DNA from: Terriglobia bacterium
Lineage (GTDB): Bacteria > Acidobacteriota > Terriglobia > Bryobacterales > Bryobacteraceae
Direction: 5' to 3'
Assembly: GCA_020073325.1 (NCBI GenBank)
Contig: JAIQFJ010000015.1
Span: 1 to 33,838 of the forward strand
Length of the DNA: 33,838 nucleotides
A program made the translations under genes and the position numbers. Of the stretch, positions 1 through 8,238 are shown one piece after another. The notes under the pieces are model-generated. The model made no database searches. It was not told the DNA's origin and worked only from the letters and a program-made list of their open reading frames with translations. Position 1 is the stretch's first letter, and each line of letters begins with the position of its first letter.

Positions 1-484
1 GCGGCCTCCTCCGTCCACGCGCGCGACGAGTCGCTGCCCACTTCTTCATCCGCATTCACCTGCAGCACGACTCTGCGCCGCACCGGAACCTCCAGGTCGC
101 GCAGCGCCCGCATCGCGAAAATGAAAAACACCATCCCCGCCTTCATGTCGAGCACGCCCGGTCCCCACAACCGCCCCTTCGATTCGCGAAACGGCATTTT
201 CGCAAGCGTCCCCATCGGCCACACGGTGTCGGAATGTCCAAGTACCAGAATCTGCCCGTCTTTTTTTTCTCCGGGCAGCGTGAACGTGAACCGCGCATTC
301 GGCCCGTAAGTAGTTCCACGTGAAACGTTTACAGTCGCAATATCCTTCGTCCGCTGCGTCATCAACTGAACCAATCGCGCCACCGACGCCGGATCGTCGC
401 TGGGCGATTCGCACTCCACCAGTTCGCGCGTCAACGCGATGATCTCTTTCTGTTTCTGCTTCGCATACCGGAGGAACTGATCCA
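1..484 (-). CDS. M20 family metallopeptidase (carboxypeptidase G2-like), 3' part cut by window edge
   Basis: Manual reverse translation from ATG at 484 gives MDQFLRYAKQKQKEIIALTRELVECESPSDDPASVARL...GHSDTVWPMGTL...GRLWGPGVLDMKAGMVFF...VLQVNADEEVGSDSSR, with M20 metal-site motifs (GHSDTV, GVLDMKAG, NADEEVGS). Absent from the ORF track because it runs off the edge. Confidence 0.9.
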
Positions 485-509
485 TGGTTGTTATACTAAC
501 GAGTATTCC

Positions 510-962
510 ATGCCAGTAATGGACATTCAGCGGATCCAGGACATCCTGCCGCACCGTTACCCGTTTCTTCTGGTCGACCGCATCGAAGAAATCGAGGCCG
601 AGCGCATCGTCGGCATCAAAAACGTCACCATCAACGAGCCGTTTTTCACCGGCCATTTTCCCGATTTTCCGGTGATGCCCGGCGTCCTGATCGTCGAAGC
701 GATGGCGCAAGTCGCCGGCGTTCTGGTCCTCAGCCAGATGGAGGATCGCGCGTCCAAGCTGGTGCTTCTGGCCGCGGTCGAAGAAGCGAAATTTCGCAAA
801 CCCGTCCGCCCCGGCGATCAGCTTCGCATCGAAATGAAGGTGGTGAGACGTAAAGCCACCATCGCGAAAATGTCCGGCGTCGCGACGGTCGACGGCGTTG
901 TCGTTGCCGAAGCCACCATGATGTGCAAGCTCGCCGACCGGGCCGCCGATAAAGCGGAATGA
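510..962 (+). CDS. fabZ: 3-hydroxyacyl-[acyl-carrier-protein] dehydratase FabZ
   Basis: ILPHRYPFLLVDRI...GHFPDFPVMPGVLIVEAMAQVAG hotdog-fold signature; directly followed by lpxA. Confidence 0.96.
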   Translation: MPVMDIQRIQDILPHRYPFLLVDRIEEIEAERIVGIKNVTINEPFFTGHFPDFPVMPGVLIVEAMAQVAGVLVLSQMEDRASKLVLLAAVEEAKFRKPVRPGDQLRIEMKVVRRKATIAKMSGVATVDGVVVAEATMMCKLADRAADKAE

Positions 963-1732
963 TCCACCCCAGCGCCATTGTCGCTGCAGGCGCGGAAATC
1001 GCCGGATCGGCCGAGATCGGTCCCTATTGCATCATCGGGCCCGAGGTGAAGATCGGCGAACGCACGCGCCTTATGGCGCATGTTTTCATGGATGGCCGGT
1101 TAACCGTCGGCGACGACAATGTCTTCTTTCCCTATTCCACGATCGGCGTTGCTTCGCAGGATTTGAAGTATCAGGGCGAACCCTCGGCGACGCGCATCGG
1201 CCAGCGCAACCAGATCCGCGAGTTCGTCACGATTCATCGCGGCACTGAAGGCGGCGGGATGTTGACGTCGGTCGGTGACGACAATCTCTTGATGGCTTAC
1301 GTGCACCTGGCGCACGATTCGCACATCGGCAGCCATACGGTGCTGGGACACGCCGCCACAATCGGCGGCCACGTGACGGTCGGCGATTGGGTGATCGTCA
1401 GCGCGTCCAGCGGCGTGCATCAGTTCTGCCGCATCGGCCGCCACGCCTTCGTCGGCGGCTACAGCGTGATTACGCAGGACGTGCTGCCCTATTCGAATAC
1501 CGTCACCGCGCGCGAAGCCAAGGTGTTCGGGGAAAACTCCACGGGCCTGAAGCGGCGCGGATTCACCTCCGAACAGTGCGACTCCCTGCACAAGGCATTC
1601 CGGCTGCTGGCGCACTCCGGCCTGAACACCACGCAGGCCCTGGAGCGCATCGCCGCGGAAATTCCATCGTCCGCCGAGGTCGATGAGCTGATCGGCTTCA
1701 TCCGCACCGCCGAGCGCGGATTCATCAAGTAA
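959..1732 (+). CDS. lpxA: acyl-ACP--UDP-N-acetylglucosamine O-acyltransferase
   Basis: Hexapeptide-repeat protein with IHPSAIVAAGAEI, REFVTIHRGT, HDSHIGSHTVLGHAATIGGHV, HQFCRIGRHAFVGG; ATGA overlap with fabZ. Confidence 0.96.
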   Translation: MIHPSAIVAAGAEIAGSAEIGPYCIIGPEVKIGERTRLMAHVFMDGRLTVGDDNVFFPYSTIGVASQDLKYQGEPSATRIGQRNQIREFVTIHRGTEGGGMLTSVGDDNLLMAYVHLAHDSHIGSHTVLGHAATIGGHVTVGDWVIVSASSGVHQFCRIGRHAFVGGYSVITQDVLPYSNTVTAREAKVFGENSTGLKRRGFTSEQCDSLHKAFRLLAHSGLNTTQALERIAAEIPSSAEVDELIGFIRTAERGFIK

Positions 1733-2545
1733 ATGCCCATCGGTCTGATCGCCGGCAACGGACGCTTTCCCGTCCTCGCGCTCGAAGCCGCACGCCGCGC
1801 CGGTCTCGAAGTGGTCGCGATCGGAATCAAGGAAGAAGCGTCCGCGGAAATCGAACAGCTCGCGCGGACTCACTGGATCTCGCTCGGCCAACTTTCAAAG
1901 CTGATCGACATCTGCAAGAGCGAACACATCACGCAGATCATGATGTGCGGCCAGGTGAAGCACGCCAGGATTTTTTCGTCCATCGTCCCCGATTGGAGAC
2001 TCGTCAAGCTGCTCGCCTCGATCGATACGAAGAACACCGAAGGACTGATCGGCGCCGTCGCCAGGGTTCTGCGCGACGAAGGCATCGAACTGGTCGACTC
2101 GACCTTGCTGCTGAAGGATCTCCTGGCCCCCGAAGGCGTCCTGACGCGGCGCAAACCGGCTCCGGAAGAACTCCGCGACATCGAATACGGCCGCAAAATC
2201 GCGGGCGCTCTGGCGAGTCTCGACATCGGCCAAAGCGTCGCGATCGCAGACCGGGCCTGTGTCGCCGTCGAAGCGATGGAGGGCACCGACGCCATGCTCC
2301 GCCGCGCCGCATCGCTGGCGGAAGGCAAGCCGCTGCGGCTCGTGAAAGCGTCGCAACGGAGAAAACATCTGCTGTTCGACGTTCCGGTCGTCGGTCCGCA
2401 GACGATTCAGGTGATGATCGAGACCAACACGACTGCACTTTCGATCGACGCTGGACGCACTCTGTTGATCGACTCCCGCGAATTGGTCGCCATGGCGGAT
2501 CAGAAAGAACTGAGCGTCATTTCAAAGCCCCCTTCAGTAGAATGA
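1733..2545 (+). CDS. lpxI: UDP-2,3-diacylglucosamine diphosphatase LpxI
   Basis: MPIGLIAGNGRFPVLALEAARRAG...MMCGQVKHARIF...DSTLLLKDLLAPEGVLT; start codon directly abuts the lpxA stop. Confidence 0.92.
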   Translation: MPIGLIAGNGRFPVLALEAARRAGLEVVAIGIKEEASAEIEQLARTHWISLGQLSKLIDICKSEHITQIMMCGQVKHARIFSSIVPDWRLVKLLASIDTKNTEGLIGAVARVLRDEGIELVDSTLLLKDLLAPEGVLTRRKPAPEELRDIEYGRKIAGALASLDIGQSVAIADRACVAVEAMEGTDAMLRRAASLAEGKPLRLVKASQRRKHLLFDVPVVGPQTIQVMIETNTTALSIDAGRTLLIDSRELVAMADQKELSVISKPPSVE

Positions 2546-2549
2546 AAGT

Positions 2550-2774
2550 ATGGACTACCGCGAGGTGATCACCATCGAGCCGGGGAAAATGGGCGGCAAG
2601 CCCTGCATTCGCGGCCTTCGGATCACTGTTTACGACATCCTGGATTATCTCGCTTCGGGTATGACCGAAGAGGAGATTCTTTCCGATTTCCCGGATCTGA
2701 ACGCGGATGATATTCGCGCTTGTCTCGCCTTCGCCGCCGATCGTGAACGGCGTCTCGCCAACGTTCCCGCTTGA
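2550..2774 (+). CDS. DUF433 domain protein (antitoxin-like)
   Basis: ITIEPGKMGGKPCIRGLRITVYDILDYLASGMTEEEILSDFPDLNADDIRACLAFAADRE is a characteristic DUF433 sequence. Confidence 0.9.
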   Translation: MDYREVITIEPGKMGGKPCIRGLRITVYDILDYLASGMTEEEILSDFPDLNADDIRACLAFAADRERRLANVPA

Positions 2775-3055
2775 GACTGTTGTTCGATCAGAATCTGTCG
2801 TACCGCCTGCCTGCCGAGCTGCAGGACTTCTACCCCGATCCCACGCACGTGCGGGAGTGCGGCCTGATCAAGGCCAGCGACGAAGACGTTTGGAACTACG
2901 CGACCACGCATCGTTACGCAATCGCCAGCAAGGACGGTGATTTTCACCAGAGAAGCTTCCTGCGCGGTTTCGTCAACCTGCTGCGGACTCGGGTGGTTAT
3001 CGTAGCCGAATTTCTGGCAGATCTCGAACAATCCTTCCTCGCGCTTTCCAGGTGA
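2771..3055 (+). CDS. DUF5615 family PIN-like protein (putative toxin)
   Basis: MRLLFDQNLSYRLPAEL...VRECGLIKASDEDVWNYA...IASKDGDFHQRSF; TTG start overlapping the DUF433 stop. Confidence 0.82.
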   Translation: MRLLFDQNLSYRLPAELQDFYPDPTHVRECGLIKASDEDVWNYATTHRYAIASKDGDFHQRSFLRGFVNLLRTRVVIVAEFLADLEQSFLALSR

Positions 3056-3058
3056 GGG

Positions 3059-4879
3059 TTAGTCGTCGCTGCTGTCGCCGACCTTCAATACCGCCAAAAA
3101 CGCTTCCTGCGGGATCTCGACTCTTCCCACGCGCTTCATGCGGCGTTTGCCTTCCTTCTGCTTTTCGAGGAGTTTTCGTTTTCGCGAAATGTCGCCGCCG
3201 TAGCATTTCGCCAGGACGTTCTTGCGCATCGCCGGGATATTCTCACGAGCCACAACCTTATTCCCGATCGCCGCCTGTAGCGCGACTTCGAACATCTGGC
3301 GCGGGATCAGCTTCCGCAGTCTTTCGATCAGCACCTTGCCGCGCTCATAGGCGAAATCGCGATGCACGATCATCGAAAGCGCGTCAATGGGATCGCCCGC
3401 CACCAGCACGTCGAGTTTCACCATCGGCGACACGCGATGACCGGCGAAATGATAATCGAGCGAAGCGTAGCCGCTCGACGCGCTCTTCAGGCGATCGTAA
3501 AAATCGAGAACGATTTCATTCAGCGGCAGCTCATACGTCAGCAGCACGCGGCCCGTGCCGATATATTCGAACTTCTTCTGCGTCCCGCGCTTTTCTTCGA
3601 GCAGCGCCAGAATCCCGCCCAGATATTCTTCGCGCGTGATCACCGTGGCGTCGATGATCGGCTCTTCAATCTGTTTGATGCTCGACGGATCGGGATACTT
3701 GGTCGGATTTTCGAACTCGTAAACCGTGCCGTCGTTGAGCGTCACGCGATATCGTACGCCCGGCGCCGTGGTGATCAGGTCGATCTGAAATTCGCGCTCC
3801 AGCCGTTCCTGCACGATCTCCAGATGCAGCAATCCAAGAAATCCGCAGCGGAAACCGAAGCCCAGCGCGACCGAATTTTCCGGCTCGAAACTGAACGCGC
3901 TGTCGTTGAGCCGCAGCTTTTCGAGCGCCTCGCGCAGCAGGCCGTGCTCGTGGGACTCCACCGGATACAGGCCCGCGAACACCATCGGCTTCATCGGCTC
4001 GAAACCGGGCAGCGGTTCCGACGCCGGATTGGCGTGGTCGATGATCGTGTCGCCGATCTGCGCGTCGGCGACGTTCTTGATATTCGCGAACAAAAATCCC
4101 ACTTCGCCGGCCGAAAGCTCGTCGCACGGGATCGGCTTGGGCGACTGAAACCCGATGCCGTCCACCTCGTGAATCGTCCCGGTGTTCCACATGCGAATCT
4201 TCTGGCCCTTGCGCAGCCGGCCCGAAAACAGGCGCGCCAGAATGATCACGCCGCGATACGGATCGAACCAGGAATCGAAAATCAGCGCGCGCAGCGGATC
4301 GTCAGGCAACCCTTTGGGATGCGGCACCAGATGCACCACCGCTTCCAGCACGTCGTGAATGCCGATGCCGTTCTTCGCGCTGGCCAGAATCGCGCCGCTC
4401 GCGTCGAGCCCGATGACGTGCTCGATCTGTTCGCGAATCCGGTCCGGCTCGGCCGACGGCAGATCGATTTTGTTGATCACCGGAATGATCTCGAGGTTGT
4501 GGTGCAGCGCGAGATACGTATTCGCCAGCGTCTGCGCCTCGACACCCTGCGACGCATCGACCACCAGCAACGCGCCTTCGCAGGCCTGCAGGCTGCGCGA
4601 AACTTCATACGTAAAATCGACGTGGCCCGGCGTGTCGATCAGGTTGAGCTGATACATCTCGCCGTCGTCGGCTTTGTAGTTCAGCCGCACCGCGTGCGCC
4701 TTGATCGTGATGCCGCGTTCGCGTTCCAGATCCATCGAATCGAGGACCTGCTCCATCATTTCGCGGGAGGAAAGCGCGCCGGTGGTTTCCAGCAGACGAT
4801 CGGCAAGCGTCGACTTGCCGTGATCGATGTGCGCAATGATACTGAAGTTCCGGATGTGCTGGGGGTCCACTATATCCAT
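3059..4879 (-). CDS. lepA: elongation factor 4 (LepA)
   Basis: [38 protein letters not shown]-terminal [25 protein letters not shown]. Confidence 0.98.
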   Translation of the reverse strand: MDIVDPQHIRNFSIIAHIDHGKSTLADRLLETTGALSSREMMEQVLDSMDLERERGITIKAHAVRLNYKADDGEMYQLNLIDTPGHVDFTYEVSRSLQACEGALLVVDASQGVEAQTLANTYLALHHNLEIIPVINKIDLPSAEPDRIREQIEHVIGLDASGAILASAKNGIGIHDVLEAVVHLVPHPKGLPDDPLRALIFDSWFDPYRGVIILARLFSGRLRKGQKIRMWNTGTIHEVDGIGFQSPKPIPCDELSAGEVGFLFANIKNVADAQIGDTIIDHANPASEPLPGFEPMKPMVFAGLYPVESHEHGLLREALEKLRLNDSAFSFEPENSVALGFGFRCGFLGLLHLEIVQERLEREFQIDLITTAPGVRYRVTLNDGTVYEFENPTKYPDPSSIKQIEEPIIDATVITREEYLGGILALLEEKRGTQKKFEYIGTGRVLLTYELPLNEIVLDFYDRLKSASSGYASLDYHFAGHRVSPMVKLDVLVAGDPIDALSMIVHRDFAYERGKVLIERLRKLIPRQMFEVALQAAIGNKVVARENIPAMRKNVLAKCYGGDISRKRKLLEKQKEGKRRMKRVGRVEIPQEAFLAVLKVGDSSDD

Positions 4880-4924
4880 GATAAGGGACGCCCGTGTGCA
4901 GAAGCTTCCGGGTAGCGCGCTAAA

Positions 4925-5212
4925 TCTGTGTCCCTGAGATTATTCGAGACCTTGATCAGTTGCGCGAAGTCACAACGGTCGTGCAGCGTCGTGGTGATAG
5001 CGGAGCGGTACGGCGCGAAGCCATCCGTCGTGATTTGGAAGCGCCACCGCGCCGCGGCGGACGCCTTTAGTGAAAACGCCGTCCGTGGTCGCATGATCGC
5101 GATTGCCCATCGCTCTGTTCAGCACCAGTTTGGAATGGCGCTCAATCGCGACGAAGGTGTAGCAGGCAGCGTGATCGGAACCGATTTGCGGCGAGCCGTT
5201 GCTGACGTCCAC
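4925..5212 (-). pseudogene. IS1-like transposase remnant, frameshifted and truncated at both ends
   Basis: Minus-strand fragments in two frames: YTFVAIERHSKLVLNRAMGNRDHATTDGVFTKGVRRG (frame of ORF 4970..5212) continuing as [37 protein letters not shown] (frame of ORF 4870..5094), resembling the central part of IS1-family transposases. Confidence 0.72.
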
Positions 5213-5394
5213 GTCTCGATCGGCGGCATCGACACGGCCTGCAATACGCCGGGTCGGCGGGCGGATCGATCGCGGGGCTGCTGCAAATCAACGCTGTCGT
5301 GCCCGCAAGCGTGACGCCGGGCGCGGCTGTGCCGATCCTGGTCACGATCGGCGGCGTCCCCTCGCAGAGCGGCGTAACCATGGCCGTCCAGTGA
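5190..5394 (+). pseudogene. C-terminal relic of a TIGR03437-type protein
   Basis: Plus-strand reading from 5239: LQYAGSAGGSIAGLLQINAVVPASVTPGAAVPILVTIGGVPSQSGVTMAVQ-stop (5392-5394), preceded in another frame by VHVSIGGIDTA; matches the C-terminal domain common in Solibacter-like secreted proteins. Confidence 0.75.
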
Positions 5395-5417
5395 GCACGG
5401 TATGATGAGGCAGAGCC

Positions 5418-5894
5418 TTGTCTACCGATCAGATCAATTGGGAGCACGACGCGCGCGGATTGACGTTCGCGATTGTCGTCGCGCGTTTCAACGGCGATAT
5501 TACTGAAAAATTGCTCGACGGCGCCAAGCGGGCCCTGGAGCGCGCAGGAGCCGAAAGCTATGAGGTCTTTCATGTTCCCGGCGCGTTCGAATTGCCGCTG
5601 GCGGCAAAGCTGCTGGCGCACACGCACGCATTTCACGGCATCATCGCGCTGGGCGCGGTGATTCGCGGCGGGACTCCGCATTTCGACTATGTGGCCGGCG
5701 AAGCGGCCCGAGGGTTGCAGCAGGTGGCGCTCGAAACCGGCCTTCCCGTGGCCTTCGGCGTCCTGACCACGGACAATGTCGAGCAGGCGGAGGCTCGCAC
5801 AGACAAGGGCTTTGACGCGGCGATGACCGCGATTGAAATGGCTCGCGTGGCGCGTGTGATCGCGCTCTCCGGCGCCAAGGCCGCGCGGAGCTAG
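5418..5894 (+). CDS. ribH: 6,7-dimethyl-8-ribityllumazine synthase
   Basis: [20 protein letters not shown]...[17 protein letters not shown]...[29 protein letters not shown] start. Confidence 0.95.
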   Translation: MSTDQINWEHDARGLTFAIVVARFNGDITEKLLDGAKRALERAGAESYEVFHVPGAFELPLAAKLLAHTHAFHGIIALGAVIRGGTPHFDYVAGEAARGLQQVALETGLPVAFGVLTTDNVEQAEARTDKGFDAAMTAIEMARVARVIALSGAKAARS

Positions 5895-5896
5895 CC

Positions 5897-6340
5897 ATGC
5901 CTGCGCGTCACCGCTCCCGCCAGCGTGCCCTTCAGGTGCTCTTCCTGTGGGACCTGCGCCGCCAGAAAATCGACGATGCGATCTCGGCGTTTTACGACAC
6001 CCTGACGTCGGACGACGACGAGCCCAAACGCGCCGCTCCCGACGAATTCATGGAAAAGCTGGTGCGCGGCGCCTCCGAGAAGGCCACGGAGATCGACCAG
6101 CGCATCACCGAAAAATCCGAGCACTGGCGTCTGGAGCGCATGCCGGCCGTCGATCGAAACATCCTGCGCCTCGCGGTGTACGAGATGAACGAGATGAAGA
6201 CGCCGGCTCCTGTGGTGATCGATGAGGCGCTGGAACTGGCGCGCCAGTTTTCGGGCGACGAATCGGTGTCGTTCATCAACGGTGTGCTGGACGCAGTACA
6301 TCGCGGGGATTCCGGAGTCAGGAGCCAGCATTCCGAATGA
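5897..6340 (+). CDS. nusB: transcription antitermination factor NusB
   Basis: RHRSRQRALQVLFLWD...VDRNILRLAVYEM...VVIDEALELARQFSGDESVSFINGVLDAV; 2 nt after ribH. Confidence 0.95.
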   Translation: MPARHRSRQRALQVLFLWDLRRQKIDDAISAFYDTLTSDDDEPKRAAPDEFMEKLVRGASEKATEIDQRITEKSEHWRLERMPAVDRNILRLAVYEMNEMKTPAPVVIDEALELARQFSGDESVSFINGVLDAVHRGDSGVRSQHSE

Positions 6341-6356
6341 ACCTCGCACCCTGTCG

Positions 6357-7061
6357 ATGACCGCGTTGCGTGTGGTCCTGGTTGCTCCGCGGAATCCTCT
6401 CAACATCGGCGCCGCCGCCCGCGCGATGAGCAATTTCGGGGTCCTCGAGCTGCGCCTGGTCAATCCCTACGAGGTCGCGTTTCGCGAAGCGAAGTCGGCG
6501 GTGAAAGCGCACGCGGTGCTCGAAGCCGCGCGTGAATTCCCGACCGTCGCCGAAGCCGTCGCCGATTGCGCGCTGGTGGTCGGCACGACTTCGAAGGGTC
6601 ATCGTACGTTGGAGCATTCGCTGCACCGGCTCGAAATGGGCGGCCGGCTGATCGCGAAATCGGCGGGTCCGGTCGCGCTGCTGTTTGGCTCGGAAAAATT
6701 CGGCTTGTCGAATGACGACATGAGCCACTGCCACTGGCTGATGCGCATCCCGACGCGCGACGAGCATGGGTCGATGAATCTGGGCCAGGCCGTCGCGGTG
6801 TGCCTGTACGAAATCATGCGCAATCCGGCCGCGGCCCGCGCGAAGCCGGAAGCGAAACATCCCGCCAAGATGGAGGACGTCGAGCGGATCACGTCGCTGC
6901 TCGAAGAAATGCTGGAGAAATCGGGCTACGTACACGCCCGCGTCGAAGGCTCCACGAAAATGAAGATCCGCAGGCTGGTCCGCCGCATGGATTTGAACGC
7001 GCACGACGCAGAAGTGTGGCAAGGCATGCTTCGGCAGGTGTTGTGGAAGTTGCTATCCTGA
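6357..7061 (+). CDS. SpoU/TrmH-family RNA methyltransferase (TrmJ-like)
   Basis: LRVVLVAPRNPLNIGAAARAMSNFGVLELRLVNP...LLFGSEKFGLSNDDMSHCHWLMRIPT...SMNLGQAVAVCLYE. Internal ATG at 6357 preferred over 6222, which overlaps nusB. Confidence 0.9.
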   Translation: MTALRVVLVAPRNPLNIGAAARAMSNFGVLELRLVNPYEVAFREAKSAVKAHAVLEAAREFPTVAEAVADCALVVGTTSKGHRTLEHSLHRLEMGGRLIAKSAGPVALLFGSEKFGLSNDDMSHCHWLMRIPTRDEHGSMNLGQAVAVCLYEIMRNPAAARAKPEAKHPAKMEDVERITSLLEEMLEKSGYVHARVEGSTKMKIRRLVRRMDLNAHDAEVWQGMLRQVLWKLLS

Positions 7062-7071
7062 ACTTCTCCGC

Positions 7072-7302
7072 ATGACCAAGGTAACTCTGCACTACGATCT
7101 GCTGCGCAGGCTCACGGATGAAGACCTGCCGGCGATTTCGAACATCCACAGCGTTTTCGGCATCGTGCGCGTGGTGCCATCGGCGTCGCTCGACAAACTG
7201 ACGGTCGATTACGACGCGTCGCGAATGATGAAGACCGACGTCGAGGAAACGCTGGCGCGCTTCGGGATGCCGATCCGCACTGGGGCGCAGACGGTCGCTT
7301 AG
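7072..7302 (+). CDS. small hypothetical protein, possibly HMA-like fold without CxxC
   Basis: 76 aa ORF after the RNA methyltransferase; ISNIHSVFGIVRVVPSASLDKLTVDYDASRM resembles an HMA-type spacing pattern, weak. Confidence 0.6.
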   Translation: MTKVTLHYDLLRRLTDEDLPAISNIHSVFGIVRVVPSASLDKLTVDYDASRMMKTDVEETLARFGMPIRTGAQTVA

Positions 7303-7315
7303 AAATCAGCCCTTA

Positions 7316-7357
7316 ACGTCAATGAACATGAATGTTTTGATTCACGTTGATTGACGT
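7316..7357. terminator. AT-rich hairpin between convergent genes
   Basis: ACGTCAATGAACATGAATG-TTTT-GATTCACGTTGATTGACGT; arms match at 16 of 19 positions. Confidence 0.6.
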
Positions 7358-7852
7358 TCATTCACGGCTTAAAAGGTTTTTGCAGATCTCCGCAGTCCAG
7401 CCATGCGCGTGCGACCACGACATCCACACCGCCTTCGCCCACTCCATCAGCTTCGCCTCGCGGCCCGGCCCTGGCGGTACTTCGAGCACGTCGCGAACAG
7501 TCAGCGATGCGCGCTGCTCCGGAATCTCGAATCGACCCCAGTCGCGTTTCACGCGCCCGAGTTCCATATGCGCGAGCTGCGCCTGTCGACCAGTCTGCCC
7601 CTTCTCGATCGCCAGATAAAGCCCGATCAGCGAAAACGCGATTCCGATGTTCGATTTTGTGATCAGCGAATGCTGCAACTGCCACGCGTCGACTGCATGC
7701 TGATGGATGAACCCGGGATCGCCGTGCGTCAGCGTGTACGCGGACAACTCGCCAAAGAGCCGCCAGCATTCGGGCGAGCTGTTGTGCCGCCCCTCCGGCG
7801 CGGTGCTGTCCGAAGGCAGCTCCAGTCCGCAGCCGGGGCAGAGCGAGGTCAC
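7358..7852 (-). CDS. DUF5946-like hypothetical protein
   Basis: GTG start at 7852: VTSLCPGCGLELPSDSTAPEGRHNSSPECWRLFGELSAYTLTHGDPGFIHQHAVDAWQLQH...; overlaps the RidA stop by 4 nt. Confidence 0.78.
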   Translation of the reverse strand: MTSLCPGCGLELPSDSTAPEGRHNSSPECWRLFGELSAYTLTHGDPGFIHQHAVDAWQLQHSLITKSNIGIAFSLIGLYLAIEKGQTGRQAQLAHMELGRVKRDWGRFEIPEQRASLTVRDVLEVPPGPGREAKLMEWAKAVWMSWSHAHGWTAEICKNLLSRE

Positions 7853-8232
7853 TTCGGCTGATAAGCGACGCAGTCGATTTCGACCAGCATGTCGCTGACA
7901 AACTCGCATGCGACGGTGGTGCGTGCGGGTCGATCGGTCCCGAAAAATTCGGTGTAGACCTCGTTCATCGCCTTGAAGTCGCCCGCGTTTTTGAGGAACA
8001 CGGAGCACTTCACGACATCCGCCATCGTTGCGCCGGCCGCATCCAGGATGCGTTTGATATTGGCCAGCACCTGGCGCGTCTGCTGCTGAATGTCGCCGCT
8101 GATGAGCTTGTCGGTGGTCGGGTCGATGGGACCCTGGCCGCTGACGTAGATAAAATCACCGGCGCGCACCGCGGGCGAATAGGGCCCGCGGGGCGTCGGA
8201 GCGTTGTGCGGGAAAATGCGCTCGATCGCCAT
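7849..8232 (-). CDS. RidA family protein (Rid/YjgF/UK114)
   Basis: GPYSPAVRAGDFIYVSGQGPIDPTTDKLISGDIQQQTRQVLANIKRILDAAGATMADVVKCSVFL. Confidence 0.94.
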   Translation of the reverse strand: MAIERIFPHNAPTPRGPYSPAVRAGDFIYVSGQGPIDPTTDKLISGDIQQQTRQVLANIKRILDAAGATMADVVKCSVFLKNAGDFKAMNEVYTEFFGTDRPARTTVACEFVSDMLVEIDCVAYQPK

Positions 8233-8238
8233 AGAAAC

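Noticed and set aside
1100-1891. 263 aa minus-strand ORF antisense to lpxA
   Set aside because: Compositional artefact opposite a clear LpxA hexapeptide-repeat protein.
3362-4915. 517 aa plus-strand ORF antisense to lepA
   Set aside because: Arg/His/Gln-rich, no recognisable family; lepA on the opposite strand is unambiguous. Typical high-GC shadow ORF.
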